Under the pieces are notes generated by a model, which made no database searches, had not been told where the DNA came from, and saw nothing but the letters and a program-made list of their open reading frames with translations. A stretch of 64,000 bases of DNA, from positions 1,178,001-1,242,000 of the forward strand of contig NC_089575.1 in assembly GCF_040115645.1 (NCBI RefSeq), in the 5' to 3' direction. Positions 12,378 to 23,829 of this stretch are shown piece by piece. Each line of letters opens with the position of its first letter. The stretch's first letter is position 1. This DNA is from Euwallacea fornicatus. Lineage: Eukaryota > Arthropoda > Insecta > Coleoptera > Curculionidae. The position numbers and the translations under genes were made by a program.

Positions 12378-14787
12378 CAGGGGGTTGGAAATTAGTATGA
12401 CGATCCGGTAACTACTAATTTCTCGAGCGCAAATAGTTAGATTCTCCTTATTTTTTTGGAGCTCTATACTCGTTACACAGTGCTAAAAAAAATTGTTAAT
12501 AACTTTTACGTTTTTTGACATATTTTAACGAATTTTTGCAGTGATGCACGGACCGATAAGGCGTATTTTTCTTATAATTTGGATAAAAAAAACTTGAAAC
12601 CAGAGCGGAGAAAGGAGGGGGGCATGGACATGTTACCCCTCCCCTTCTCAGCTCGTTTTTTGCGTGCGCCAAAGCGGAACCTGCTCAATTTTTAAAAACT
12701 AAACGTTCCTCAATCTTAATGTTTTTGCACTTGTAATATTTTAATTTACCGCTTATTTTACAATATGTTCCAGCTTATTGCCTTTCAATCCACGGTGTCC
12801 ATTTCTCGTTTATGTCGGAAACGTATCTGTCATTTATTTCTGTGCGAAATATACGTTGCATTATTATTGAAAAATCCAGAAGACACGTATGATGATGAGA
12901 ATTATCAAAGCGGTGATTACCTTTGTTTATTCAATAATATCTGGAGCAACTTTTAATCTCACTTACAAATAAATTTATGCTCTTACGTTTATGCTAATTT
13001 TACCAACACAAGTAGCTAGTAGAGACGAATTTTTATCATTTTTGGAAATGACTGATACGATCTTAATGATGGCTACGTAGCAAATATAGTAAAATTGACA
13101 ATGGTCGTGACTTTTGGCATCGTGGTAAATGATTTTTGCCATTTGTAAGAAAATGCAGTTCTATTGATAGTCCAACAGCTAGATATTACGCAGATACATT
13201 TTCTAATCGTCACCATCCACAAAGAAAATTCGTTCCAATTTAGTTAAGCGTTTGAGGAAATCGGGAAAATTTAAGCAACGGACGGCAGGACGAAGTGGAC
13301 GACCTCACAAGCTGCGACCAAACTAGGAACGTGTTCTTCAAATAGCGGAAGCAAATTCGGGCATAAACACTCAACTAATCGCTACAGAAATAAATGAGAT
13401 TAACGAAGACGCACATGTTAAGTTTAGTGCTGTCCATAGAGCCTTAAGAGAAAATTTATTATATCGATGTCATGTTTAAAAAGTCCATCCATTTCTTCCA
13501 CTAGGCATTCTAGCAATTGTTATTTTATGTATTGGTTCTGCTAGCAGAATAATCTTGCTGTTAGACTCCTCGGATTTGATTTATTTTCGAATGAAGCAAC
13601 ATTTACGCGCGATGGGTTCACTAATATGCACAACACCCAGGCGTGGGCAGAAAGTAATCCAAAAACTACTGTAGAGAGACATTGTCAAGTAAATTTTCGT
13701 TGGAACGTCCAGGCTGGAATAGCTCGCAATTTTTTCTTAGGTCCGGTTTCCACGTCTCCGCGGTTAAATGCGAAACAATTTTTTTTAAAGCAATTTGTTC
13801 ATGGATTTCATTGGTGATTTGCCTTGAAACGTGCGTCGAAATGTGCGGTTTTCGTTGGATGGTGGCCCCCCACGTTACGGGCGAAACGTTGGGAACCGTC
13901 AAAACGCGGTCCTTAGTAATCGCTAGATGGACCAGGGACAAACACCCATTCGGCGGCCAGCTCGTTCTTCCGACCTTAATCCACTAGATTTTTGTTATTG
14001 GGGGCTTATGAGAGATTTCGTTTATGTGCTTTCCATACTAAATCAACAAAATTTGCGAGAAGGAAGCATGGAAGGCGCAGAACAATTTAAGTTAAAATCA
14101 CAATTTTATTACGATATTCGTATCTTTATAATAAAAACCTCTCGGGCACGCTTCGAGGAAGCGGGCAATTATGTTAAACATTTAATTTAGATTCATTTTA
14201 GTTCATTTAGTTGTGTTTTTGTTATTATTTATTTTTAACTTTCCAAAATCGTTGCCCGTTTGCCGGCATCACACGATTTGCATAAAAATAAATAGAACCG
14301 AGAAATATTACATAAAGGATTTGTTTCACTCATAACGTGATATTTGAGGTGGTCATGCGAGAACACATCGGGTGTTTGAAGATACGTTCCCGCTATAAAG
14401 GAAAAATGGGTACCACGTATTTAGGGGTAATACGCCGAATATCTCCTAAAGTAGGGGGTAAATGAAAATTTTACGGGAATAAAGAAACGAAAGGAAAGCG
14501 ACGTTTAATGTGGAAAAATCAACACGTTCACCGTTGGCGTGTGCGAAAAATGTTAAGGAAGGGACGCGTCCATGACCGTCTACTTTCACCACCCCGATCG
14601 ATTTTTTTTCAACCAAAATTATAGGAAAAGTGCGCCCCATCAAATGAAATAATTAAAGAAAAATAACCTCAACGCTCTGTATAGAGAGCGTAAAGCGCCA
14701 AAGAAAAATGTCTCATAAGGAAACTCTAATTATTTTCGCTCGAGGAGTCTATGGCTAGCGGCTGGCCTACTAATTTGCAACCCCCTG
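12378..14787 (+). mobile_element. Long-TIR Tc1/mariner-type element, 2.4 kb
   Basis: The element is bounded by TA at 12376-12377 and 14788-14789. Its left end (CAGGGGGTTGGAAATTAGTA) and the reverse complement of its right end (CAGGGGGTTGCAAATTAGTA) differ at one base in 20. Inverted similarity continues for about 340-380 bp, roughly 12378-12760 against 14450-14787, although each arm has diverged. Inner motifs resembling the end lie about 100 bp inside each arm (near 12476 and 14679). The centre carries a decayed transposase on the plus strand. Both ends and both target-site TAs survive, so this is a complete but long-dead insertion. Confidence 0.85.
13150..14190 (+). pseudogene. Decayed DD41D-type transposase
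   Basis: This relic of a Tc1/mariner-superfamily transposase fills the centre of the 12378-14787 element. Read across frames it shows an N-terminal helix-turn-helix part near 13170-13330 (SGRPHKL linker), a middle region with IATEINEIN near 13380, the first catalytic motif FSNEATFTRDG near 13589, then MHNTQAWAESNPKTT and a glycine-rich GIARNFFLGP. The second motif DGGPPRYG lies near 13859 and the third, SSDLNPLDFCYWG, near 13970. The C-terminus ends in GNYVKHLI and TAG at 14188. In this family the first motif normally reads DEATF; here the aspartate is asparagine, so the enzyme would be dead even without its stops and frameshifts. The second and third acidic residues remain. Confidence 0.85.
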
Positions 14788-14789
14788 TA

Positions 14790-16245
14790 TATAGGAACAT
14801 AATTATCTCGAAAACTAGACGAAGAAGGAAGCGGACATCCTCTTAAACTACAAGAGATATTACGTAATGATAAATGACTATATAGGGAAAGTTTCCATAA
14901 CTTTGAAGAAAGTTTTATTGGGCCATAAAAGGAAATCTTAATTTAGCTGAATAGCGCGCTAACCCAACTTCTATGGTATCTGGGATAATAAACGCCTCTT
15001 ATTATCAACTGTACACTTCGGATGTGCGCTATTTAAAACAATACTGGTGCTGAGGAAAATCGTTTACGTTTAGTAAGGTCAATGAGATCGTAGAAATCGC
15101 CTACCTACATATACCATGATAGGTTGATTCAAACATTATTCCTTGACGAGCCTTGAAAGGTCATCTCTATATCTGCGGCTTGGGGTTAATTATTGAAGAG
15201 CCCAATCAAGGAGAAAATTGACGGGTGGAAATAAAAATTTCGGGTTGATTGGTGATAAATATCGTATCAGGGAAAGGGCAGATCCGTAATCGAATGCTTC
15301 AAATATTCATCCAATTGCCAGAGGTCGCGACTTTCAATATTCGCAATCAAAAATTATCGGTTCGCCAGCCCGATCTGTTGAGACCGTTTCTAATAAGTTC
15401 GATCCATTTATCTTCGCTCCCAGAGAAAGCAAACATCTTTCGGGCGAACAACAAAAGCCGCAATAAGCTCCATTTCTATTAAGTTCTCCTCCGCTGATTG
15501 ATACAATACAAGCAATAACATAAAGGGACATTAGAGGCAGCCATCAGTTTTGGATTTCGCCTCCTGGAAACAAAAGTTCGAGAGGCCGATCGATTCGAAT
15601 CCTCGCGCTGGATTTCTGGATTCGTATTGTTGCGAAGGAGGGGTTGCGTTTCACCACATTACCACGAATTACTTACTATGCAACGTACCTTTTTCGCGTT
15701 GTTGTTGAGGCCCATTTGATGGCCACCGGGAATTCAACGTATAAATAAAGAAGTTCACTCCCATTACCGACAAAGAGAGAAACTCATTAGATTACAACTG
15801 AAATTCAGGTTGAAAATGTAAATAACCTAAACGGGATTACTACGGCCCAGAATAGCAGTGTTCGTAAATGATGTTATTGTGAAAGCTCTATTTTCAATTT
15901 ATCCAATCCTGTAAACACCATTAATGTAAATTTACTAGTGGTGAACGAATTTTTTGTTTTTGACTTACAGGATTGGCCAAAACACTTGGGACTTGGAACA
16001 CTGCGCCTTTACTTAAATCCTGTTTTAATGTAAACCGACTCGGCGAAGCAAAAATGCCCCATTGTCGTCCGGCAAAAATTTTGTGTTAACATTTCGTTGT
16101 TTGCATTCTTTTAGAGAAAAAAATAATAATTATCCTTTCGTGTTGGACAAAATACTCGAAACTTGTCCGTATCAGAATTTAAAAACGGTTTCTTACGTTC
16201 GTTTATTACTTTCTCGGCCATTTCATTCCAACTTTTTCATATGCA
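14790..16245. other. No supported gene
   Basis: AT-rich DNA with no recognised gene, RNA or element ends. Small open frames at 15249-15482 (plus) and 15334-15531 (minus) overlap each other and have no recognisable motif. Confidence 0.45.
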
Positions 16246-16432
16246 CAGGGTGAGTCAAGCGTACAAAGTAATCTAACGAATTTCAATTAAAATTTACTCT
16301 CAATCCGAATACGCTACGTGATACGGTTATGAAACACGTATATTTGTAAAACGTTCATAGATCTACAGAATCGCTCAAGAAAGTGTGGTTCTCAAAAGTT
16401 GCATTTCGTTAAGTGACACACCCCGTATTAGA
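16246..16432. repeat. Possible small TIR element
   Basis: CAGGGTGAGTCAAGCG at the left and the reverse complement of the right (CGGGGTGTGTCACTTAACG) share a CRGGGTGWGTCA core and face each other about 187 bp apart. The similarity beyond the first dozen bases is weak and the flanking TA is clear only on the right, so this is tentative. Confidence 0.35.
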
Positions 16433-17045
16433 GTAGCTATATAATATATTATAAACCTTTTTCATGCGCGGTTGAACATGCCCCCTTTTATGGTTTAGGA
16501 GATATTGAAACTTTATTTGAAAAATTGCCATTTTTCGAGCACTTATTTGTTGGTGCATGCGCAGAATTTCAGATCTTTCCCAGGTCGATAATTAGCCAAC
16601 TAATTATTTTAAATAAAATCCTGAGGGCGATTATTTGGGTGCCAACATAAAAAAATTGAACTGAAAAAAGCGACTTTTTTTCATAGAATACCCTGTGTAT
16701 TTCGAGCCTGCCAAATGGGACTTCGAGAAACCGTAAAATTTCACCAAATATGCTCTATGCCCATCATTAATAGTTTTCGAGATATTTTAGTTTCAACTAC
16801 TTCTACACATCACTTACGGAAATAAGAGTAATTTAATGAAGTGGCTCGAAATCAAACGTGTCAAAATACAAATTGTGTTATTGCATGGTTTTATTTGTCA
16901 TATCTGAATAATATGAAATGAATAGTAATAATATAATTTCATAACTTCTAACAATAAATTTCGCCCCAAACGAATGTAAATGTGATACGAAATTTAATAA
17001 AATTTGACAGTTTTTCAAAGTACTATTAGCCAAGCTTAAAATATA

Positions 17046-17392
17046 CAGGGTGTCCCACATAAAAAAGTGACTTTTATCACTTCAAATTTTTTTATGTTTT
17101 CGCTTCAACAGTAGCTACCCTGTAGGCTTTATTTTAAATGTTTAGTTGGTCAAATGTTGACCTAGCCAACATGAATCCAAACATGAATGCTATCTCATAA
17201 AAATTAAAGAAGCAATGTATCAATAAATAAGTGCTTGAATATACTTATATTTCCTAAAAAATAAAAGATAGGCATATTCAACTATATATATATATAAAAG
17301 ATATGCAATTGCGATCAGAGTGCTATAGCCTGTTGAAATATATATATTTTTAAATATATCTTTTGAAAACCGCGTCTTTTTGAGCGACCCTG
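17046..17392. repeat. Possible small TIR element with CAGGGT ends
   Basis: CAGGGTGTCCCACATAAAAA follows a TA at 17044-17045, and the reverse complement of the right end, CAGGGTCGCTCAAAAAG, is followed by TA at 17393-17394. The ends are the motif shared by the long-inverted-repeat elements here, but the inverted similarity is short. A further CCCTGTA lies inside at about 17120. The interior is AT-rich with TATATA runs and no coding signal. Confidence 0.35.
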
Positions 17393-17599
17393 TAGCTCTT
17401 TAAATATTTTTAACATATCCACATTATATAGTTACATCACATAAAATATTCAGTTTAAAAGCAAATTTTAAATGGGATTAATTATTTGTAACTTAATTGA
17501 GTCAGCCTGTACACCATCGCCTAAATATTTAAAAAAATACTGTATCCCGTATTATTAAACCGCTTAGAATGTACGATCAAGTTATATCGGGAAAAGGTA

Positions 17600-17990
17600 C
17601 AGGCGGACCAAAAAAGACTATCGAATGAATGGATAAAAAATTGACCAGCATTACCATTCGTCATTCGTTTCTGTCATTATCAAGTCTTGCAAAAAATACA
17701 GACAGATGGGCATGCAGAAATATCATTAGAAGAAAGCTGTTAGTGGGTGGTGTAAGATTCTATCATCCAGCAGAAATTCCACTGTTGCGGAAGGTGTGAC
17801 AGTTACAATTCGCGCTCGGTCATATTCACTGGACAGTGAAAAATTGGAAAAAAGCTCTTTCTAGGGGTGAATTCGGAAACAGCCTTATTTCCAGTAATGG
17901 TGTAGTCCACTCAGGGCGTCCAAAGCGCCAAAGACTGAATGAGAAATATGCACCACTAAACTTATATGGAATCACCCAATAGTTACAAGA
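17600..17990 (+). pseudogene. Tc1-like transposase fragment
   Basis: The plus strand, read with frameshifts, gives the region between the N-terminal DNA-binding part and the first catalytic motif of a Tc1 transposase. Visible pieces are RNIIRRKLLVGGVRFYHPAE (compare the usual RTIRRRL..G...R.PA pattern), QLQFALGHIHWTVKNWKKAL (compare ARLxFAxxHxxWTxxDWxxVL) and then SRGEFGNSLIS where the family has SDESRFxLF. The first catalytic aspartate is therefore lost. The remaining DDE domain is absent; the next 150 bp are AT-rich and then an unrelated minus-strand transposase begins. No terminal repeats were identified. Confidence 0.7.
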
Positions 17991-18174
17991 AAGCAGTATT
18001 GCACTTGAAAAGAATCATTTCGAGATAAAAAGCTGTTTATTCAAAATTGCGCGGGAAAAAAATGATGGAAACAAATTCAACATTTTTTCTTTAAATAAGA
18101 AAAAATGTAAATTTTTGTCACGATTAAATGTAAAGTAAATGAAAATTTACGAAAAAATAATTTTATTTTTAAAT

Positions 18175-19090
18175 TTAATAATCAGCATTTTCTTCTGTAG
18201 CGATAACGCAAGAACGACTTCGATGAGGCACGGTCTTTATCACTTTATCAATGTCTTCTGGGGGAATATTTCTCCGTTCTTCCAAAACTGCTAGTATTCG
18301 TCGTTCGGCGTGGCCAGGTATATTTCGATGTGTTCTAATCCTTCCTTTAATGTCATCCCACCGGCGCTCAATTGGATTAAGATCCGGCGAACAGGAAGGC
18401 CAAACTGAAACTGTCACATTTTCCACTTCTAAAAAATGTTTACGAGCTTCGCTAGTATGCGGAAGTGCATTATCGTGCATGAATAAAACAGAATCATCAA
18501 AAGCACATTTCCCGAACCTCCCTATGGGTCGCAGCGCTAAATCCATATACCATCGGCATGTGACTGTTTAACGAGAATTAAAGGGTTTTTTTCACTAATC
18601 ATAATGCCACATCGAAACATTACAGTTCCTCCTAGAAACAAATAGTCTGTCCCACACGAATTCTGGTTTCATCTGAAAACAAGACATTTCACCAAGCTTC
18701 AACTGTCCAGTTTTGGTGCTCCAAGCAGTATTTTAAACGGTCAACTTTATTTTTCCCTCATAGGGCTGAAACCCTTAACTGTATTTTGCTGAAAAGGCCT
18801 CGAGGTTAAAATCGTTTCCTGACAGCTAATACCTGTAGCTTGCGAAGGTTGCCTTTGAAGCTCAGGGTGCGATTTCTTCTTGCTATTTGAGGTGGAAAGG
18901 GGGCCTGATCTTCTGTGGTGACATACCCACGACTCCTCCTAAGCCTGTTTTTTTAAGGTTTCCAACTCCAAAAGTCTCGAATAAGAGTTTGAAACAGCCC
19001 TTATCGTCCGTGTAATTTCCTTTTAGAGCATGCGCCGTTCCGAAAGAGCAGTGATTCTCCCCCTCTGAACCCCTGAAAACCGCACATGGA
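18175..19090 (-). pseudogene. Tc1-like (DD34E) transposase relic
   Basis: On the minus strand a 124-codon open stretch (18175-18546) carries the second and third catalytic motifs, FMHDNALPHTSEARKHF and WPSCSPDLNPIERRWDDIK. Exactly 34 residues separate the aspartate of HDNA from the glutamate of NPIE, the canonical Tc1 DD34E spacing. Upstream, at higher coordinates and across frameshifts, are VLFSDETRIRV near 18640-18680 (first catalytic aspartate intact), HQNWTVEAW before it, and GYVTTEDQAP plus ARRNRTLS near 18870-18930 from the linker after the helix-turn-helix. All three acidic residues survive, but frameshifts and stops break the frame. Terminal repeats were not identified. Confidence 0.85.
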
Positions 19091-19312
19091 GCATATTAAA
19101 TAAAATTTGTTGATTTTTTTTTAATTTCACTAAGACTGCACTCATGGGAACACTAAAACAGACAACCCAGGAACAAATCTGATCATGTTTTTATGAATTC
19201 AACTGTTGTAGCAGTAAATCCATGCGAATTTTATTTGCTCGTTATGTTTTTGCAAGATGCAAACAATTTCCCGTAAATACTGGGTGATTTCATATAAGCT
19301 TGGTTGTGAGTA

Positions 19313-19765
19313 TATTAAACCTATCGTTAAGCTTGGTGGAGGAAGTGTGCTGGTATGGGGATGATTTTCTTTGTGTGGTGCGGGCGCCACTCATTCTACT
19401 ATTGGACAAATGGACAGACTCATGCCTCGGGATATACCGAGAAATGCGATGGAGTTCTATTCATTTGAATTATTACCATTTAACTTCATTTTCCAACAGG
19501 GTGCGCGGTAAAAGAGCGATTAGAACAAGGACAAGTGCGTACCACGAAGTGGCCTGTCCAAACTCCGGATTTGAATCAAATCGAGAGTTTGTAGATCGTG
19601 TGGTTCGAACAGAGAAACTCACTCGAAATGGAAACGAACTCTGTGAAAGGTTCGCGCAAGTCTGGCATCAGTTGCTCGGTGACTAATTGAAGAATTAACA
19701 GAAGCAATGCGTGGGAGGATGGCAGAAGTGATCGAGCCAAAGAGATATCACCCCAAATACTAAAG
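19313..19765 (+). pseudogene. Tc1-like transposase C-terminal relic
   Basis: The plus strand begins with KLGGGSVLVWG, the glycine-rich motif that follows the first catalytic residue in Tc1 transposases, then MDRLMPRDIPRNAME and FIFQQGAR where the family has FQQDNDPKH. The second aspartate is lost. QTPDLNQIESL (usually QSPDLNPIE) keeps the catalytic glutamate, and LTEAMRGRMAEVIEPKRY near 19700-19760 matches the usual C-terminal SMPxRxxAVIxAKG pattern. The N-terminal half is absent and the sequence is frameshifted. It lies 200 bp from the oppositely oriented 18175-19090 relic and is a separate insertion. Confidence 0.75.
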
Positions 19766-20365
19766 CTTTTCTAGTTTCTACTTTTAACAATGAGATTTTC
19801 CATTAAGTTTGTTAGGTCCCAACAATTTTGGCGAGTTACTGAATTTTTTGCCACAAACACAAAGTCTCGTAAGAAGCATTTGTTTATTGTGTTACGGATA
19901 AAATGAATCTTCATTAAAAGCAAAACTACAATAAAGGAAACTTGAAGACATTAATCAAATTTTCAGCCCGTGCGAACTCTGAAAAAGTTCCGAGCATTTT
20001 GGGCAATGACGTACGTACGATATTAAGAAGATTTTAAAAGAAATGTAAGTCAGCCTGCGCCGCTGGTTCTGCAGGGAAACATCCTTCAAACACAATTTAC
20101 CTCCTTTAAGTAGGGTGAAACATTTCCTACGTGGAGGAAAAATGATAAATTTTTCAAGACCCCTCGTAATTTTTTTAATTGTCGAAAAGCGAAAAATCCA
20201 CCAAACACATTCCGAGCTGCCAATGCTGTGGGCTTTAAATTAATGGTTTGCCGTGGCATTTTTCTCTACCTTGTGCGGCATTGCGAAAATGCTTTTGGAG
20301 ATACAGTCGGTGTAAAAAGTGTTCGTACAGCAGCTTATTTCAAAATAAAAAATACGGTGAGTATA

Positions 20366-21904
20366 CAGTGGAGCAAAAAAAGTACGCGCACCCTGCACGG
20401 CAACAGCCCGTTCCGGACACGGGACCGTTTATAAAAACATAAAATACAGGAACACAACGCTTCATCGTTTCTATACCAAATCATTAAATGAAGACCTGAA
20501 AAACAAATTTTTATTAAAAAAAAATAAATAAATAAACACAAAAAAGTATGCGTAGCATTTGGTGCTAATTAGATCATAACAATTGCAAAAATTAACTAAG
20601 ATTTTATTGGGCCGCCGTTGGCTTCCAGCACTGTTATTAACCTATTATTCATCGAAAATACTCAATTTTTGTTGACATCAGACGAGATCTGAGACCATTC
20701 TTGAGCCTCCTTCAGATCACTCTTTCTGTGTATTATTCCCTCACGGATGCGGCGCTCCAGCTCATCCCATAAATGTTCGATGTGGTTTAAAGCGGGAGTG
20801 GAGTGTGGTTAAAACTGGGGTGGAGAATGAAGCTGTTTCGGGACATTCCATATTGGCCGTTCCTTTACAGCCATGGACGTGTGTTTTGGCTCGTTGTCGT
20901 GTGGGAAGTGCCGGGCACCGGAAAGACCCAACTTCCTTGCCGACTGTTTAGGATTACCTTTCAATAAGTTGAGATAAACAAATCTGTCCATTGTTATGCC
21001 CACAAATACCAGGCTTCCTACCTCAGCTGTCGACTTACAACCCCAAACCGTCATCGAGCCTCCTCCGTGCTCCACGGATGGAATCAAGTTTTTCGGCTGT
21101 AGCTCCTGATTGGGTTTTCGCCATATCCCTTCGCAGCAGAACAAATTGAATTTCCCCTCATCACTGTATGAGATATTACTCCAAAAATCCGTTGTTTTGT
21201 CTAGGTGCTGAGTAGCGAAGTCCAGTCTCTTTTTCTTGTCTTGGAACTCCGCTATGAAATCCTTTCAGCGAAGAACAATTCGCATTGTTTCTGGATGAAC
21301 TGTAATGTTGAGATTTCTTTCCAAGGTATTCTGCATATCCATCGCTGTCGTCTTAGGAGTTTGCGAAACTTCAATGTAACGCTTCACCCGAATGGTGGTT
21401 TTAGGTGGCCGGCCACCTCTGCGCTTACGTTGAAAAGATTTCGTTATGGAAAAGTTGTGGACGCTCGATTTTGCACCACCAACAATCTTAGAAATCATGT
21501 TTAAGGAATATCCCTCATCCTCATTTTCAGCCCTGCGATTTGCTCACGTGTTTCACAAGAAACCTCCTTGGATCCAGGGCTCATACATGTGAAGAACAAC
21601 GTTAACGCTAACTTGTTAACAACTTAATCGCTTTAGATTCTAGTCGAAGAACAACTGCACAAAACAAATCCGTCTTCAACATGCAGCTGCAAGTTTTGCA
21701 ATAGAAAAACGTCATCTCTACGCACACGTTTTTGTGTTTAGAATTAAAATTTTTGTTGTTTCTGCTAATTATACAAACATTTAAGAGTTTTGATGCTGCT
21801 ACTTCATTAACAGCTCTCATAACCAACCACTTACAACAATTTTTAGTGTTTTTTGGTGAAAAAGCAGTTTTCGTACGGGACACGCATACTTTTTTGCTCC
21901 ACTG
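20366..21904 (-). mobile_element. Tc1-like element with double terminal repeats (IR/DR)
   Basis: The ends are CAGTGGAGCAAAAAAAGTAC on the left and, reverse complemented, CAGTGGAGCAAAAAAGTATG on the right, flanked by TA at 20364-20365 and 21905-21906. A second copy of the AAAAAAGTATGCG part lies inside at about 20538-20560, and its inverted partner (reverse complement CACAAAAACGTGTGCGTAG) at about 21718-21738. Each end therefore carries an outer and an inner repeat about 170 bp apart, the arrangement known for Sleeping Beauty-like Tc1 elements. The 1.54 kb length is normal for the family and the transposase runs on the minus strand. This is one of the better-preserved elements in the window. 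Confidence 0.9.
20596..21584 (-). pseudogene. Nearly complete Tc1 transposase
   Basis: The probable start is the ATG at 21584 (MSPGSKEVSCETREQIAGL), with one frameshift before MISKIVGGAKSSVHNFSIT (helix-turn-helix), the KRRGGRPPKT linker, then KKRLDFATQHLDKTTDFW. The first catalytic motif is YSDEGKFNLF, followed by HGGGSMTVWG, HDNEPKHTS and NHIEHLWDELERRI; it ends near 20596 in NGGPIKS. All three acidic residues are present. From 21498 down the frame is interrupted only by stops (for instance after TMRIVLR). The aspartate-glutamate distance is 39 instead of 34 residues, apparently from a local 15-bp duplication around 20790-20830 (TTTTAACCACAC and CTTTAAACCACA). It is inactive as it stands but recently enough lost to be read end to end. 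Confidence 0.9.
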
Positions 21905-21997
21905 TACATTAACAGACACTTTTGTTGTTTAAACATAATCCGCAAATAATCTTTAGTATTTATAAAACAAAATCAGATATTGATTGATATCATCAAA

Positions 21998-22104
21998 ATC
22001 TCATGTTTACCAAAACATAAACAAAAACAAATATATTTGTAATTGCAAACGCAGGAGTAAAAATTATTCGTGCAATTTTTATCGTCCGACATTGCACATA
22101 CATA
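21998..22104. repeat. Left arm of a split inverted repeat
   Basis: The reverse complement of about 21998-22080 matches 24560-24642: both contain TTGCACGAATAATTTTTA, a TATATTTGTTTTTGTT-like stretch and TCGGTAAACAT or TTGGTAAACAT. These look like the two inverted ends of one decayed element, probably the one that supplied the Tc1 relic at 24188-24490. The young Tc1 copy at 22105 is inserted directly beside this arm at a TA. The outermost base is uncertain. Confidence 0.6.
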
Positions 22105-22858
22105 CAGGGAGTGACATTAATCTGTGAACACTTACGTTTGTAGCAAATATACACAGAGAAAGCAGAGAAAAAAGAGGTATTTACCATGGATATATTATTT
22201 TTTTATAAACTTTAGGAATCTTATCAACGTAAATATAACACGAAAACCCGAAATGAATAACTTAAAAACGGTCCTGGTTAACAAGAACTCGAAACATACA
22301 AATACAAATTTTACCTGAACACTCCCGCGAAATACGGAAAAATGTGCTGCTGGACGCTCAGTAATGGTTTATTCAGTGCTTGGTGCGACCGCCTTTAGCG
22401 TCTATGACTGCTCTCAGTCTTCGTGGCATGGAAGAAGCTAACTTTTCCAAATAATCAAGTTTGGTTTTTTCCCATTCCTTCTTCAGACCCTCTTGCAGTT
22501 CTTTCAACTTTGACACCGGCTTCTCACGAACTTTCTTGTCCAAGTGCTCCCGCAGGTGCTCAATGGGATTGAGGTCTGGGGACTGGGGTGGCGATCACTT
22601 TTGGGCTGTTGTCTAAGTGCCATTCTCGCCTTGTGCTTGATCTGTCCAAGATCGCCAATTTCTCCGCACTGGGTCGTAGATTCTGTTTCAGAACATCAAG
22701 GTACATCGCAGCATCCGTATTCCCCGTAATAAAGCGCGATGCACCTACGGCACTCGCTGCAAAACATCCCCAGACCTCGATGTTACCGCCGCCATGTTTT
22801 GCTGATGCGGTCAAGTTTTTGCTGTCCAGTGCCGCATTGGGTTTGCGCCATACTTTTA
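22105..22858 (-). mobile_element. Young Tc1 family (here Tc1-A), copy 2, truncated
   Basis: The 3' end of the element faces left, beginning CAGGGAGTGACATTAATCTG after TA at 22103-22104. It runs with very high identity to the copies at 30430-32029 and 63102-64000, and homology stops abruptly at about 22858, inside the sequence coding for the first catalytic region (before WRKPN). The N-terminal half and left terminal repeat are missing, so it cannot move again. It contains the transposase C-terminal part on the minus strand: AKHGGGNIEVWGCFAASAVG, MYLDVLKQNLRPSAEKL and HLDNSPK. The family-wide 53-nt deletion then shifts the frame before PPQSPDLNPIEHL. Few bases differ from copy 3 over 400 bp. 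Confidence 0.92.
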
Positions 22859-23205
22859 CTTAATGGGCGCATCTTGAGCCAAATGTAAGATGAAACGTTC
22901 ATATATAGTGATGTCCAAAAACGCGTCGGCTTCGATCTGCACAGTGTTAAAAAATACTTTTTTTTTAACTACTTATTTACTTTTTTATCGAGACTTGCCG
23001 GAAATTTGCACATATTATACACCGGGTGTTTGCTACAAACGGCAATTTTCGGACTTCGATATTTCGTATACGGGGCGATGGGTGTCAAACTCCCGTTTGT
23101 CACATCTTTTATCTGTTAATATTTTGAACCTCTTAGACGAATTTCTAAAATCCGCATTAAGTTTTACCACTTTTCAGTTTTACCATAATCTACTACCATG
23201 TTTAA

Positions 23206-23735
23206 CCCATTAGCGCCCAGTGATCTATATATAGATCGCAGAAAATAAACAACCTTTATGACATAAATTTGTTTTAATTAATAATTAAATTAGTTTATGA
23301 AAACAATTTTTATTGGGACATAAGGTTAGCTTATGCAGGTGGTTAAGTATGCAGCGAGAACTGCATTCGTACGATGATCTTCAGTTAACATTTTGTGACA
23401 AATGTAACGTTACCTTGTGTACTCTTCGCTTTCCTAATTGGCGCAATAAGTAGACCTGTACTTACAGTTTATATAGTTTTTGTATTTTTTTTATTAAATA
23501 GTTTTTGTAAAAAATAAAATTTATGAATTTAACGCCTAAATAATTTAACCAAAAAATAAAATTAAAAAGTATACGGCACATCCCAGTGATCTACATATAG
23601 ATCACCTTTTTTTTAGAAAAAAACGCTGAAAAAAAGATACTTTTCAAGATGAATTTTCTAATATGATGCTACAAGACTAATTCGTGAAGAAAGCAAGACA
23701 TTTTTTCACGACAAAATAATTTGGGCGCTAATGGG
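23206..23735. mobile_element. piggyBac-type miniature element
   Basis: The 530-bp element has the inverted ends CCCATTAGCGCCCA (left) and TGGGCGCTAATGGG (right), flanked on both sides by TTAA (23202-23205 and 23736-23739). TTAA target duplication and a CCC start are the known hallmarks of piggyBac elements. There is no coding sequence, so it would depend on a transposase made elsewhere. Just inside the left end is the perfect 16-bp palindrome GATCTATATATAGATC (23222-23237), and a near-identical GTGATCTACATATAGATCAC lies at about 23585-23604, also preceded by CCCA. These paired palindromes may be transposase binding sites or hairpins. Confidence 0.85.
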
Positions 23736-23829
23736 TTAATATGATGGTGTTTTAACTTTATGGCAGCTGCCCAAAATGACCCCACCTACCAATGTACACG
23801 ATTCTATTCTTCTTCTCGTTGGTTCGTAA

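Noticed and set aside
13666..13941. 91-codon minus-strand open frame
   Set aside because: Antisense shadow of the plus-strand transposase relic in the 12378-14787 element.
15560..15620. GATTCGAATCC as a tRNA T-loop
   Set aside because: No acceptor or anticodon stem could be built around it; no convincing tRNA was seen anywhere in the window.
18251..18571. 106-codon plus-strand open frame
   Set aside because: Antisense to the minus-strand transposase at 18175-18546, which has clear DD34E motifs.
22544..22863. Plus-strand open frames over the Tc1-A copy 2
   Set aside because: They are antisense shadows of the transposase coding sequence; the real motifs read on the minus strand. The same applies to minus-strand frames at 31215-31612.
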